DNA of 64,000 nt, taken from positions 124,001 to 188,000 of the forward strand of contig OZ237762.1 in assembly GCA_965178125.1 (NCBI GenBank). The letters run 5' to 3'. The number at the start of each line of letters is the position of its first letter. The stretch's first letter is position 1. Below, one piece after another: positions 1 to 9,837 of the stretch. Origin of the DNA: Bilabrum cf. latius. Lineage: Eukaryota > Bigyra: Bicosoecida > Bigyra > Bicosoecida. Position numbers and translations under genes: made by a program. The notes below the pieces were generated by a model, which saw nothing but the letters and a program-made list of their open reading frames with translations, did no database searches and had not been told where the DNA came from.

Positions 1-1623
1 AAGGATTATATTGTCTTTTTAGATGAGTTTAATAGTATCTTAGAACACTGTTTAAGTTCTACGACTTTATATGGTAGGCGACCAATGAGTTTCATTACTC
101 TTATTCGTGCTCTTACCACTTGTAAGTAGTTCATAGTAGCAGATGCTGACTTATCTCAAGATGCTCTATATTTCTTAGAATTATTAAAATTAGATTATCA
201 ATATATTAGGAATGACAGAAACAGGTTCAAGGGCACCAAAACTGTATTTGTTAATGACGAACAGACTTTTAGAGATGAGTTAATGAAACACAAGAAATTT
301 ATGCTTGCTAGTGATAGTAAGACAAAAGCTGATATAATCAATGAGTTAATTAGTCTTAAAATTATAGATAACGAGAAAGATAAGAAATTAAATAAAATCT
401 TAATACTTACAGCAGAAAGCGAAGACAAAGACTATGATATGGATATGTTTGATATCATTATCTTCTCACCTAAAGTCATTTACGGGATAGATAGCACTAT
501 GACTAGACCAGTCTTTGGTTATTTCAAAGGTCATACTATCACACCTCCCCAAATGGTTCAATAGCTTAACAGATGTAGAAACCCATCACATATCACTATA
601 TTTTTTGATTACTAGAAAGGACGATCTAGCACATATGAAAGTCTTTCACAAGTTAAATCTTTTATGGCTACCTCTTTAAAAGACTACGAAGAATTAGTTA
701 AATTTGTCAGTGATACATATCCCGACTTCAACGAGGTAGAAGTAGAAGACAAAGTAGAAGAAGAAATGAGCAAAGTTAAAATCATATTCAAAAAACTATA
801 TCGTAATTATCTTTACAAGGTAGATTGTTATAAGACAAACCCTAAATTACATATGATCAAGTAGTTAATTGATACCGGTTATGACGTGTCTTATGATTTA
901 TCTGTTAAGATCACCAGATGTAAGGATAAAGAAATCAAAGATACCATTAAAGAAAAACAACTTGAAAATTTTGATATTAATTGTCTTAATGTCAAGAAGA
1001 TTAATAAATATTTAGACTTAGATGAAGGTGATATTGACAAATACAAAGAGTACTTTATTAATAAAGGTAAGTTATCTAATTTATTTAATTTCAATAAATT
1101 CTTTAGACAAGATGATAAGCACTTACTTGTGAAAGCAATTAATAAAGGCGAGTTTGATATTATCAATGCTAAGTCTAGTTCTAGAAAATTAGTCTTACTT
1201 AATAAGATGATTGATACTTTAGGTCTTAAAAGAACTAATCTTGATTATAATATCAAAAAGAAAGTATTAGATCAAGACTTAACAGATGAATATAGGACAG
1301 TGTATGACTGCCAAAGAAGAAGTAAAGTTGACTTATCCACTGATAAAGGTCTTTATTACGAAATACTTAAAGTATATAAATCAATGTTTGGGAAAGACAT
1401 ATTTATGACTTGTAAGAAAAAGAAAATTAACTATGATGTAGAATTTAATTAGGATATTATTGATGAGATGGAATATATCTGGTCTAACAAGAAAAAGACT
1501 CGTGAAGTAGATATATTTGTTGATGATGAAGAGGTTCAATTACCCGATGAAGAGATAGAGGTTGACTTAGACCCCGCTTTATTTGTTGATGAGGATAATG
1601 ATCCACTAGAACAACAAAATTAA
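1..1623 (+). CDS. UL9/OBP-like replication-origin-binding helicase, 5' truncated
   Basis: The frame is open from the first base of the window and ends at TAA, so the N-terminal half (including Walker A) lies outside. Visible parts are a DEAD-type box read as FLDEFNS near the start, a following VADADLS strand, and a C-terminal helicase block, SPKVIYGID, then QQLNRCRN, the usual arginine-finger region. This order and wording match the herpesvirus UL9/OBP-type SF2 helicases (PF02399-like) of NCLDVs and virophage/Polinton-like viruses, which open replication origins. In-frame TAGs are read as Gln; the one at 562-564 falls in the VQ-Q-LNRCRN motif where Gln is expected. The C-terminal third is Lys/Asp/Glu-rich and not recognised. 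No DNA polymerase is visible and it may lie to the left. The next gene is convergent, with 62 bases between and no hairpin repeat. Confidence 0.75.
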
Positions 1624-1685
1624 ATTATGACTTATTAATAAAAAACTTAATAAGACTTAATAATACATACCTTATATAAAATGAC

Positions 1686-2036
1686 TTAGTGGTCTCTTTT
1701 TGTCTTTTTAATTTTTTCTTCTCTCTTCTTCCTTTCACATTCACTTCTTTCAACACGATACATCAGCTCCTAGACGTGTTTCACTTGCTCTTCATATTCT
1801 AACTGTTCCAATGTACTTTCGAGTTTCTTGATAATATTGTCGAATTTAAAACTAAAGACATTCTAACGATAACCATCACCTTTGTCTTTTGGTTTCATCC
1901 ATACATATTTATCAAAGTGATTCTCAATACTTTTACCTATACTACTGACTACATCATCGACACCTACACCTTTAACAAGACATTCATCTATAAAATTTTG
2001 AGATAGTTCAATTTTGATATCTTCTTTATCTGACAT
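1686..2036 (-). CDS. Small coiled-coil viral protein, unknown
   Basis: A 116-residue frame starting at MSDKEDIK and ending with TAA; two internal TAGs are read as Gln. The start is chosen because the class A promoter (TATATATATAG plus GGATATTTTTTGGCG on the reverse strand) ends directly upstream at 2037-2066. The C-terminal half is strongly charged, Lys/Glu/Arg-rich and probably forms a coiled coil. I do not recognise the family. It is convergent with the helicase gene. The promoter type is shared with the integrase and other non-structural genes, so early expression is an inference. Confidence 0.6.
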
Positions 2037-2066
2037 TACTATATATATAGTGGATATTTTTTGGCG
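2037..2066 (-). promoter_or_regulatory. Class A viral promoter
   Basis: Read on the minus strand it is CGCCAAAAAATATCCACTAT followed by ATATATAG and, within a few bases, the ATG of the gene at 2036. The same string recurs at 3085-3114, 13536-13565, 14506-14526 and 17090-17108, each time just before a start codon. Confidence 0.65.
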
Positions 2067-2095
2067 AAAGTAATAAACTAGTCTTAAGATATGAC

Positions 2096-2153
2096 CGCCC
2101 GAAATTGCGGTAATATTATAGCTATTTAAGATATATTTCCGCAATTCTGGGCG
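2096..2153 (+). terminator. 58-bp hairpin repeat, copy 1
   Basis: Imperfect palindrome running from CGCCC to GGGCG with AAATTGCGG and CCGCAATT arms around an AT-rich loop. The conserved flank GTAGGTGTATTGA lies on its right, facing the candidate RNA region rather than a coding gene. Confidence 0.7.
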
Positions 2154-2204
2154 CGTAGGTGTATTGAATTTTTAAATTTATTTGAATATAATATTTTTTA
2201 CCTC

Positions 2205-2527
2205 TTGGTGCGTTGTGGTCTTGGTCTAGTGATATCGTGATTGTTTCACAAAGTCAAGGTCGTGGGTTCGATTCCCGCCACTGACATCGCCGTAAGTCGT
2301 TCTGTAAGTCATTTTCATGACAAAGCACACGTCTTGCAAGTCTTTGAAGGGAGTTTGGATACTGTAGAAGTAGTCGTAAGTGGTTGTAGCAGACTTAGTC
2401 GTAAGACTTAATAGGGTTTCAGGTGCATCAGTTCACATTCTGGCCCCGCTACAACAATGACTTACGAATGACTTCGCCAAGTAGTCAAACCATCGGTATA
2501 ATTACTAGCTCAAAGAATTTTTTTTTT
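2205..2527 (+). ncRNA. Candidate Pol III-type structured RNA with tRNA-like head
   Basis: No protein frame fits here. An A-box-like string TGGTCTAGTGAT at 2222-2233 and a perfect B-box GGTTCGATTCC at 2265-2275, flanked by a pairing GTGGG/CCCGC T-stem, form a tRNA-like head. I cannot close a standard acceptor or anticodon arm, so it is not a plain tRNA. Downstream, 2367-2390 pairs with 2448-2475: segments GAAGT, TCGTAAGT and GTTGTAGC match GCTACAAC, ACTTACGA and ACTTC with small internal loops. The region ends in ten T residues at 2518-2527, a classic Pol III stop, although an earlier T4 at 2313 could also stop transcription. Transcription is inferred. Confidence 0.45.
2367..2475 (+). other. 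Long stem-loop inside the candidate RNA
   Basis: About 21 paired bases in three blocks (5+8+8) close a loop of roughly 57 bases. The blocks are separated by 1-4 base internal loops, a pattern more like a folded RNA than a DNA inverted repeat. Confidence 0.55.
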
Positions 2528-2578
2528 ATTACATAGATATGACTTAATATTAATAACTTTATTATTAAGACATATGAC

Positions 2579-2636
2579 CGCCCGAAATTGCGGTAATATT
2601 ATAGCTATTTAAGATATATTTCCGCAATTCTGGGCG
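2579..2636 (+). terminator. 58-bp hairpin repeat, copy 2
   Basis: Same palindrome as copy 1. Its flank GTACCCGTATTGAG faces right, towards the 3' end of the minus-strand gene that stops at 2662. Confidence 0.75.
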
Positions 2637-2661
2637 CGTACCCGTATTGAGTTTTTAATAA

Positions 2662-3084
2662 TTAATCCATATTAGGGGGTTTCTTATACACGCTAGCAGG
2701 ATCAAAAATATCCACTGGAAAGTCTGCTTTGTGCCATCCCCATACTACTTTATAAATATCTGTGCTCGTGTCGTGTTCAACTTTATGATAAAAAATACAA
2801 TCATAAGCAATACCATTCTAATTACGCACCTCTTGCTCCATCTCTTCAATTATCTATCCTACCTTTAACTTTGTAAAGCCTCCTTCACTTACATATGTCT
2901 TTATATGACCTCTATTATTTACTTGTATCTAATCTTTATCTATTACAATGTCTTCAGGATCTCCTTCAAGTTCATCATCTAAGTAAACCTTTTGAGATTT
3001 AAGTGTTGGGTCTTCTCTATGTGGTAAGAATAAGAATGAATACTCCATATAAAGTAAGTCTTCACACGGTGATACTGCTGCCAT
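2662..3084 (-). CDS. Small viral protein with C-terminal KVVWG motif, unknown
   Basis: A 140-residue frame, ATG at 3084, TAA stop, three in-frame TAGs read as Gln. The start lies directly below a class A promoter. The protein is acidic in the middle and ends with a short module, IYKVVWGWH, that resembles the KILWG and KVCWG ends of the proteins at 18600-19007 and 14521-15201. That suggests a small paralogous family, perhaps DUF5754-related, but the rest of the sequence is not recognisable. Both sides are bounded by hairpin repeats, so it is probably a single-gene transcript. Confidence 0.55.
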
Positions 3085-3114
3085 AACTATATATATAGTG
3101 GATATTTTTTGGCG
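3085..3114 (-). promoter_or_regulatory. Class A viral promoter
   Basis: Near-identical to the element at 2037-2066: CGCCAAAAAATATCCACTAT then ATATATAG, ending a few bases before the ATG at 3084. Confidence 0.65.
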
Positions 3115-3143
3115 TAATATTTAAACTAGTCTTAAGGTATGAC

Positions 3144-3201
3144 CGCCCCAAATTGCGGTAATATTATAGCTATTCAAGATATATTTTCGCAATTCTGGGC
3201 G
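3144..3201 (+). terminator. 58-bp hairpin repeat, copy 3
   Basis: Its conserved flank faces right, towards the 3' end of the capsid gene at 3272, about 50 bases away. Confidence 0.75.
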
Positions 3202-3271
3202 CGTACCCGTATTGAGTTTTTAAATTTAGTCAATATTTATAACTTTTAAATATTAATTAATAATTTACGAC

Positions 3272-5158
3272 TCACATATTGAGCTACTTTCTAAGTTTCA
3301 TAAGTTGAGCCTTAGTTAGTTTCTTACCTCCACTGGTCAAAAGACTTCCACCACTAGTTAAAAGACCTGCTCCAACACGTTCAGCTAAGTCATTCACTTC
3401 ATCGGGTAAGTATTCACTTACTGCTTGTCTTGCTTTACGAAGAGCTGGTTTCACTTTATCAAATTTAGCTTTAGCGTTCTTTCCAAAGTCTACCACTTTA
3501 CGTCCTAAGTCTTTAGCTTTGTTAAAGGCTCTCTTAAAGAATTGCATCACTTTACGACGTCTTCCACCTAATACGTTCTTAGAGTAGTTCATATTAGAAA
3601 ATGTATAATTAGAAGGTTTAGCCACTTTCTCAGGGTCAACAGAAGCACTATCTTCACGCCATTCAATAGCGGCACCTCTAGTATTCACGATAATCTTGTC
3701 ATAGGCACAGAATAATTGAGCTTTATATCCTTGAGACATAGCAGCGGTTGGGGGTTCGTCATAGGCTACTTGAACACGAATACTAATAGGGTCAGCACTG
3801 TTGCTTTGAATAGTTTCAGGAGTATTTAAATCACTAAGTCTAAATAAGAGCCAGCCATTAGATCCGTATACTTTAGAAGCACCTCCTACAGTTACATCTA
3901 AGTTAGTAAAAGAAGCATACTCACTATTTGATCCATTTCTTTCACTAAGTCTAAAGATATCGTCTTGTGTAAGTTCTCCTAAAATAGAACCCTAAGACCT
4001 AAGTTGTACTTTAATATTGTTAATGGCAAGTGTTCTATGAGGTGTACCACTAGCTTCTCCATATTGAGAATCAACTAAGCACACAGCAAACCAAGAAGGG
4101 CAAGTCTAAAGTTGATAATTATTAAAAGTATGGACACCTTTAGTAGTGATAGGATTATCAAGTTTAGGCTCTTCATGTAGTTCAAAGTCAACAGAGTTGT
4201 AGAATATTTGTTTAGGTACTTTCTTCAAGAAGTTAAGATGAGTATTATAAGTAAAGACATCAAAATGGATCTAGCAATCGGATAAAGCAAAAGCATAGTC
4301 TCCATTCCAATCACTTGAAGTATTAAACATCTTATCAATTAAGTTATTTCTCATTTGTAAATTAACATTTAATTGTGGATGATCAACAAAAGGTCTAGCA
4401 TTACCACCCATCATATATTGGAAAGGACGTGCAAGAAGTGCTTCAGAGATTTCAATATGTAATTTGACATAGTCTTGAGTTGGTGTTACATTATTATTAG
4501 GTATTGGAGTATTAGCATCCACTTTTTCAAGTGTTGCGCGGTAATTCTTACCAGGACCGCGAGCTTCCATAATACTATCATCATTTACACCCCATTGAAG
4601 GACAGACTTAGCAAGACCATTTGCGGCAGTATTAAATTCCCAAGTGTTATCAGCCTAAAAGACAGGACTTATTTGTGCTAGAGTGGCACGGTCAAGACTT
4701 CTAGCTATTAAATTGACTAATTGATAAGGTGATGAACTACGAGATAAGTCTCCCATTTTAACTGTGGAACTTGTGATCATTGAATTTACCATAAATGTAG
4801 AAGGGGCTACCTTATTGACGATATCAGTTTGAGCTACTGCTCCATTGTTCTAACTATCATAGATGTATACGTCAAATGAAACTCTTAGACGGGGATTACT
4901 GTCAGTCATTCCTTGATTTGATGGCACGACAAAAGTGTAATTACTTCTAAATGCATTAGTTGCGCTAGAGTTACCACCATCTGGTTCATAGTGGTTTTGG
5001 AACTTGGAAGAGTATCCAAGGGTAGTTCCTAGAGTAATAGCTTGACTATCACCCACAAAGTTGAGTTTTTCGTCAGCTATTTGAGTTACTGGTAGTTCTG
5101 AGACGTCATCTACGACTTTGCTTTGTGCTGCTACAGGTACATTATCCATATCAGACAT
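3272..5158 (-). CDS. MCP: Major capsid protein (double jelly-roll type)
   Basis: A 628-residue frame, ATG at 5158 and TGA stop, with several TAGs read as Gln. Size, position at the end of an ATPase-protease-penton-MCP row, and the mid-protein NARPFVDHPQLNVNLQMR / DKMFNTSSDW region fit a virophage/Polinton MCP. The last 96 residues or so (from about residue 533) are strongly basic and Gly/Lys-rich after a GGRRRK junction, and end in LLTSGGSLLTSGG-like sequence. In mavirus the MCP has a C-terminal domain removed by the viral cysteine protease, and this tail could be the equivalent; that is inference. A short AT-rich promoter of about 40 bases separates it from the penton gene. One hairpin repeat follows the pair. 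Confidence 0.8.
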
Positions 5159-5200
5159 TATAAATATATTAAGACTAAAGATATTTATTTATTTTTTACT

Positions 5201-6127
5201 TTAAGTTATTAACTTTTTACTTTTAAATAGAGCTTTTATATTAAGTCCTTGTCCAAAAGTAAAGGGTATTTCGTATAAGTTTCCAAAAGTATCTCTAAAA
5301 TACGGTACTATACTATAACTATTAAATGCTGATCTATAGAACTATTGCCATCTATGATTTCCTCCACTACTAAAGTTTATTTTAATAAAACTCGTTCCTG
5401 TTGTATTGTCTATCTTGAAATCACTTAAGATATTTTCACTTTGTATCTCTGTACTAGATGTACTTTTATATGATGGCGTAAATTCTGGAAGTATTGGAAG
5501 TGATGGACTAATAATTTGAATATACTCCATAGTAGGAAACTAATCTAAGGTAGAAGCACTCTATTCATTATATCCATCTAATAGATTTATATAAGTATCA
5601 CTCTTGATGTCTTTACCTTCATCGTCATATTCAAATGTCTCAAATATAGAGAATAAAGGAAAGTTAAAACTTAAAGTCCACGCACTTGTAAAAGCCGCTA
5701 AACGGGTGAAACTAAAAGTTTTAGTCTTACCGTGATATTCAAATACTATACTATCAGTTGGAATACTAGCATCTCCACATAAATCACTAAGAGTATTATT
5801 AAATTCATTAGATAGGGTCTTAAGACTATAATATAACGGCTTAGTTAAGACAATATTACGAGTGTAAGTAGTTCCATCACTCTTCTTCACAAACGACATC
5901 TTATAAATTGACTAATTATCGCTATTCTTTACTTCTTTACTTGCTACAAATAAAGGAATACGACATTTAAGAGTCCATCGGTCAAGTGATAATAAGTAGT
6001 TTTGTGAATTTGTCAAGATATTACCTTGACGCTGTTCATGTATTGATACTGGTCTATTAGTATTAATAGATGTTATAGTATCCTATGAGTTAATATAAAA
6101 GATATCTGGTTCTTGAATCTCCACCAT
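5201..6127 (-). CDS. Penton (minor capsid) protein
   Basis: A 308-residue frame from ATG 6127 to TAA, with five or so TAGs read as Gln. The N-terminus INSQDTITSINTNRPVSI then NYLLSLDRWTLKCRIPLF follows the pattern of penton proteins of virophages and Polinton-like viruses, where an early N-rich stretch leads into a first strand ending in IPLFI-like sequence. Length equals the approximately 300 residues usual for virophage minor capsid protein. It sits between protease and MCP, as in mavirus. It forms capsid vertices with the MCP. The assignment rests on context plus the N-terminal pattern; jelly-roll strands cannot be proven by eye. Confidence 0.65.
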
Positions 6128-6163
6128 TCTATAACATTTATCAAGAAAATAAGTCTTGTCTAA

Positions 6164-6221
6164 TGCCCCAAATTGCGGTAATATTATAGCTATTTAAGAT
6201 ATATTTCCGCAATTCTGGGCG
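6164..6221 (+). terminator. 58-bp hairpin repeat, copy 4
   Basis: First of a tandem pair lying downstream of the protease 3' end (6488). First base is T instead of C; flank faces right. Confidence 0.7.
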
Positions 6222-6334
6222 CGTACCCGTATTGACTTTTTAAAAAAGTTTTTATTAATTATTTGACTCATTGAAAAAATCCAATATTCCGAAATTTTAA
6301 AAATTTAGTATCTTAAGATATAGTATAATACCAG

Positions 6335-6392
6335 CGCCCCAAATTGCGATAATATATTAGGATATTAAGATATATTTCCGCAATTCTGGGCG
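6335..6392 (+). terminator. 58-bp hairpin repeat, copy 5
   Basis: Second of the tandem pair, loop variant AATATATTAGGATATT. Flank faces the protease gene 3' end. Apart from these two hairpins the 6128-6487 gap shows nothing. Confidence 0.7.
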
Positions 6393-6487
6393 CGTACCCG
6401 TATTCATTTTTATATTTTAGTCTTTTTAATATGGCCACCTTATAGATATCAATTTTCAATATCTAAAAATTTATGGTATATGTCATA

Positions 6488-7036
6488 TTAACTAATTATC
6501 AAAGTAATAAGTTCATCATTATCTAGTCCTCCTCCATACTTTTTAAAAGCCTTCTTTAATTGACTATTAAACTAATCATTCGTCAAGTGATGGAATAATA
6601 TCCTGAGCACACACCACCTCCCGCATGTGGCAGAGTTATTTGATATTAATTGATTCTTTTGATTTGAATAGTCAACATTAATACCAGCATCTAATACGTG
6701 ATCTATTAGAAGACTACTTCTATCATATAGCTTCTATGGGTCTATGACTCCTCCTACGACTGGAATATGAGTATCAGGTAATTGACCATAACTATCCCAA
6801 AAATAAAGAGTATTCTTTGATTTATTAAATATGACCGCAGTATAATGACCGCTCATTGTTGCTCCTTCTACTAAGTTAGGATAATAAAGGACAAATAAAG
6901 GATTTTCATCTAGAAATTGTCTGATGTTATTAGTATCACTTATTTCTTCATACATTATAACTGGTATATGCTACTTTGTAAATGTAAAGTATAGTCTTTG
7001 TACCTCTTCAGGACTTAATGCAGTGGTTATATCCAT
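6488..7036 (-). CDS. PRO: Adenain-like capsid maturation cysteine protease
   Basis: A 182-residue frame, ATG 7036, TAA stop; three or so TAGs read as Gln. Catalytic residues of the Ulp1/adenain (C5-like) fold are visible: His at about 64 in SGHYTAVIF, Asp at about 81 in YFWDSYG, a Gln near 126-129, and Cys at about 138 in NSATCGRWC. The HYTAVI and ATCGRWC wording is typical of virophage and NCLDV maturation proteases. It would cleave MCP and core proteins during assembly. It starts 19 bases after the ATPase stop and shares the downstream hairpin pair, so the two are probably co-transcribed. An ATG at 6955 is too late because conserved helix sequence precedes it. Confidence 0.85.
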
Positions 7037-7055
7037 ATACTTAATACTAAGAAAA

Positions 7056-8123
7056 TTAATATACGAACATCTATTTAGGACAAGTGATAAAATTATACGT
7101 CTTATTAATACATAGCCATCTATTACCTTCTCCAAACAATTTATAAACACGATTTATAAGACTTGCATCAAATCCTAAATATGCTTTCATTAAATATTTG
7201 CTAAATTTCCATAGATTTCTCTTAAATAAAATAATATTATGACTTTCCATGACTATTGACCTAGTATTCGCATAATCATTCGTTAAATGACTTATAACTA
7301 TCATATTTGTTGAGCTATGTCTTCCAACTTCACCTATACGCTTAATTAAGAATAACGCCCTCTACTTTTTATCCCCGTTTAAGGCTTCATAATCATCAAA
7401 TACCACCACAGAAGGACCCTATTTTGCCCATTCTTCATACAATGGAGTAGTGGTAAATGATGCCTTAGTCTTGTCTTTACTTGTTGGTTTCATTCTTTCT
7501 ATCTCTATCTCTCTTTTAATTAATTCATGAGGTTCTAATGACTTCTTTTCCTACCTAAAGAATATCTTTTCTTCTTTATATTTCCTCATTAAGTCATCAT
7601 AACTATCGTTTCTATCTACTGCTACTAATTTATCAATATCAATAAAATTACCATATTTTAAATAAGTTGGATTTGTTTCCTGTACTGGTGTAATGACTAA
7701 AACCCTCTTCTTTGGAATGAACATATGATAATACTTGAGTAAAGACTTAGCAATATAAGACTTACCAGCACCAGCCTAACCACTTAAATAGTGTATTTGT
7801 CTTTTGGTCTCATCATCAAAGAATGGGACTATTTCAAACTAACTCTTATCATCTATTCTTAACTCGTTAGTCTTTCTAACTAGTTTTTTATTTCCATTCA
7901 CTAGCTTACACATCTCTTCACGTAATGCTTTTTTATTCTTCTCATATTTAATTGCTCTCTTTCCATAATACTCTTCAAGTAAATCATCACTTATATCTTC
8001 TGGAGTTATGACTTTTTCCCCTACATCTTCACTAAAAAAGACGCTTTTGTTCCTCTTCTTGTGCTTGTATTCTCTTAAAGCAACTAAATGACTATTTGGT
8101 ATTTCATCGTATGATAATGACAT
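7056..8123 (-). CDS. ATPase: FtsK/HerA-type genome-packaging ATPase
   Basis: A 355-residue frame, ATG 8123, TAA stop. Walker A is G-Q-AGAGKS at about residues 115-122, where the Q is coded by TAG. Walker B is VVVFDDYE at about 239-246. Downstream ISHLTNDYANTRSI resembles the conserved region after Walker B in A32-type packaging ATPases. Length is slightly above the usual 250-300 because of a charged N-terminus of about 95 residues. It pumps DNA into the preformed capsid. First gene of the ATPase-PRO-penton-MCP row. The promoter region 8124-8268 is shared with the divergent gene at 8269 and contains ATATACTATATG-like AT-rich sequence. Confidence 0.85.
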
Positions 8124-8268
8124 TATATACTATATGTTAATATTTATTATTTTTCTAATAATAAGTGGGTTTAAAAGGTATATTGTGAGAAGTAGCCATT
8201 TCAAATATTCATTTTAGAGTGCACAGTCTTAAGAATATGATTAAAATATCATATAAATATATAGAATT
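8124..8268. promoter_or_regulatory. Divergent promoter region, class B AT-rich type
   Basis: 145 bases between the divergent ATPase and 8269 genes. No CGCCAAAAAATAT element; instead ATATACTATATG lies next to the ATPase ATG and AATATATAG next to the other. Similar AT-rich strings precede the MCP, core, fibre and zinc-protein genes. Confidence 0.4.
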
Positions 8269-8790
8269 ATGGATCACAAACTTCTAATTTCAAAAAGATA
8301 TATTAAATCATTTTATAAGTACTCATGTAAAGTTAATTAGTACTATAAGAAAGCAGAAGAGTAGCGTAATATGATGACAACTGATAGAGTAGATTGCTAT
8401 ACTAATTATATGACTTGTCTGCTAATTGCTCGTAAGTATAGAGAATGTATTATCAATTGCAGTAAAAAGTACTATTGTGATATGAACTTTACGTTAAATG
8501 ATAACGGATATGTATCGTCTTCTTTGGATCACTTGAAAACACTTAACTTTGACTATGCTAATTCAATGAAAATAAATGAATGTATAGAACAATTTAAACA
8601 ATCCGTTGAGTGGGAAAGGTTATTTAAAAAAGACTTTTTTCAAATGTAGTTAATTTATGAATATCTAAAAATTTTCAGACTTAAGTGCTATTTACATGAC
8701 ATACGACCAGATAATCCCCTCCATCCGACAGAAACAGTTAATAAACTTAACGAAGAAGACATTGACGAGCTATTTTATAGTGACTGGTGA
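8269..8790 (+). CDS. Viral protein of unknown function
   Basis: A 173-residue frame, ATG 8269, TGA stop, with three TAGs read as Gln. It is Lys/Tyr/Cys-rich with predicted helices and no motif I recognise; six cysteines occur in the first 110 residues. It is transcribed away from the packaging ATPase and converges on the nucleotidyltransferase gene, with two hairpin repeats between them. Confidence 0.6.
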
Positions 8791-8796
8791 GACGAC

Positions 8797-8854
8797 CGCC
8801 CCAAATTGCGGTAATATTATAGCTATTTAAGATATATTTCTGCAATTCTGGGCG
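8797..8854 (+). terminator. 58-bp hairpin repeat, copy 6
   Basis: Starts seven bases after the TGA of the gene at 8790. Flank faces right, towards the convergent nucleotidyltransferase gene. Confidence 0.7.
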
Positions 8855-8915
8855 CGTAGGCTGTTAGAGGTTTTACATTTTCGGGTCAATCTAATGAAAA
8901 TCTCACAATATAGGG

Positions 8916-8973
8916 CGCCCCAAATTGCGGAAATATATAAGTATCAAGAAAATTATGTCTGCAATTCTGGGCG
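8916..8973 (+). terminator. 58-bp hairpin repeat, copy 7 (divergent)
   Basis: Loop sequence differs (AAATATATAAGTATCAAGAAAA type) but arm sequence and 58-bp length are kept. Ends 12 bases before the stop of the nucleotidyltransferase gene. Confidence 0.65.
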
Positions 8974-8984
8974 TTTAGGTGTAT

Positions 8985-9803
8985 TCAATTATGTGAAACT
9001 AATTTAACGACCCTTTTATTGAGCTAGTCTTCTAAATATTTAATTATAATACTTACATCTTTACTATTGAACGTATTAAAGTATTGATATACTGGTTTAA
9101 TAAGTCCTAATTTACGTACATCATTCTTAAGTCTATCAATAACTCTATTTTTTAATTTAAATGGAACTGTTGGAAGTAATAAACTTTTTAATCTTGTAAT
9201 AGTCAAGTAAAGAAAGCCTACATCGGGATTCTTTATAAGTTGTTCAATCTCTTCCTGTTTCTTCTTTTGCCCTAATTCGTCATATATAACATCTAGTCTT
9301 TTTAATATCTTGAAATATTTTCGTTCTTTTTGTAAGTCTTTTATGTCATCTATCATCCTATCTGCTACTTGTTTAGGCTTCATTTTCAATATCTTACCTC
9401 CAATATCATATAATATACTAACCTCTTCAATATATCCAGTATAGACCCAACTTTCAACGAATATCATAGGATTATTCTACTATTTTAAAGATTTTAATAT
9501 TTTAGGTCTATTAGTATCAAGAAATGTATCTAAAGAGACGCCATTATCATCATATTCAACGTTATAAATATGTATTAATCTACTACCTCTTAAGGTCTTT
9601 AATTCATTTATAACACTATTGACATCAGACAATTTAACGGGAGAGTATAGGTCTATGTCTCCAGCCCAAAGTGAAAGCATATTATGAGTAAATGAATATG
9701 AACCATTTAAATAAATATCACTTCTATTTATTTTAAAAGACTTGAATATCTTATTATCAAATCGTGAATAATACTTTAGCTACTACTTTGTTAATTTAAC
9801 CAT
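8985..9803 (-). CDS. Pol-beta-superfamily nucleotidyltransferase
   Basis: A 272-residue frame, ATG 9803, TGA stop. The hallmark G-S ... D-x-D motif is present: GS at about 34-35, then WAGDIDLYS with Asp 49 and 51 about 14 residues later, as in minimal and Pol-beta nucleotidyltransferases. A third catalytic acidic residue cannot be placed with certainty. The protein starts MVKLTKQQ, where both Q are TAG codons. The C-terminal two thirds is helical and Lys-rich. Possible roles are nucleic-acid end modification or protein nucleotidylation; the substrate is unknown. Its stop codon lies inside the flank of hairpin copy 7. Confidence 0.65.
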
Positions 9804-9837
9804 ATATTAATAAGAAATATTATAGTTCTTTATTATA

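Noticed and set aside
2210-2290. A functional tRNA-Glu or UAG-decoding tRNA-Gln
   Set aside because: A and B boxes fit, but no seven-base acceptor stem or five-base anticodon stem with a seven-base loop can be formed. Kept only as a tRNA-like RNA.
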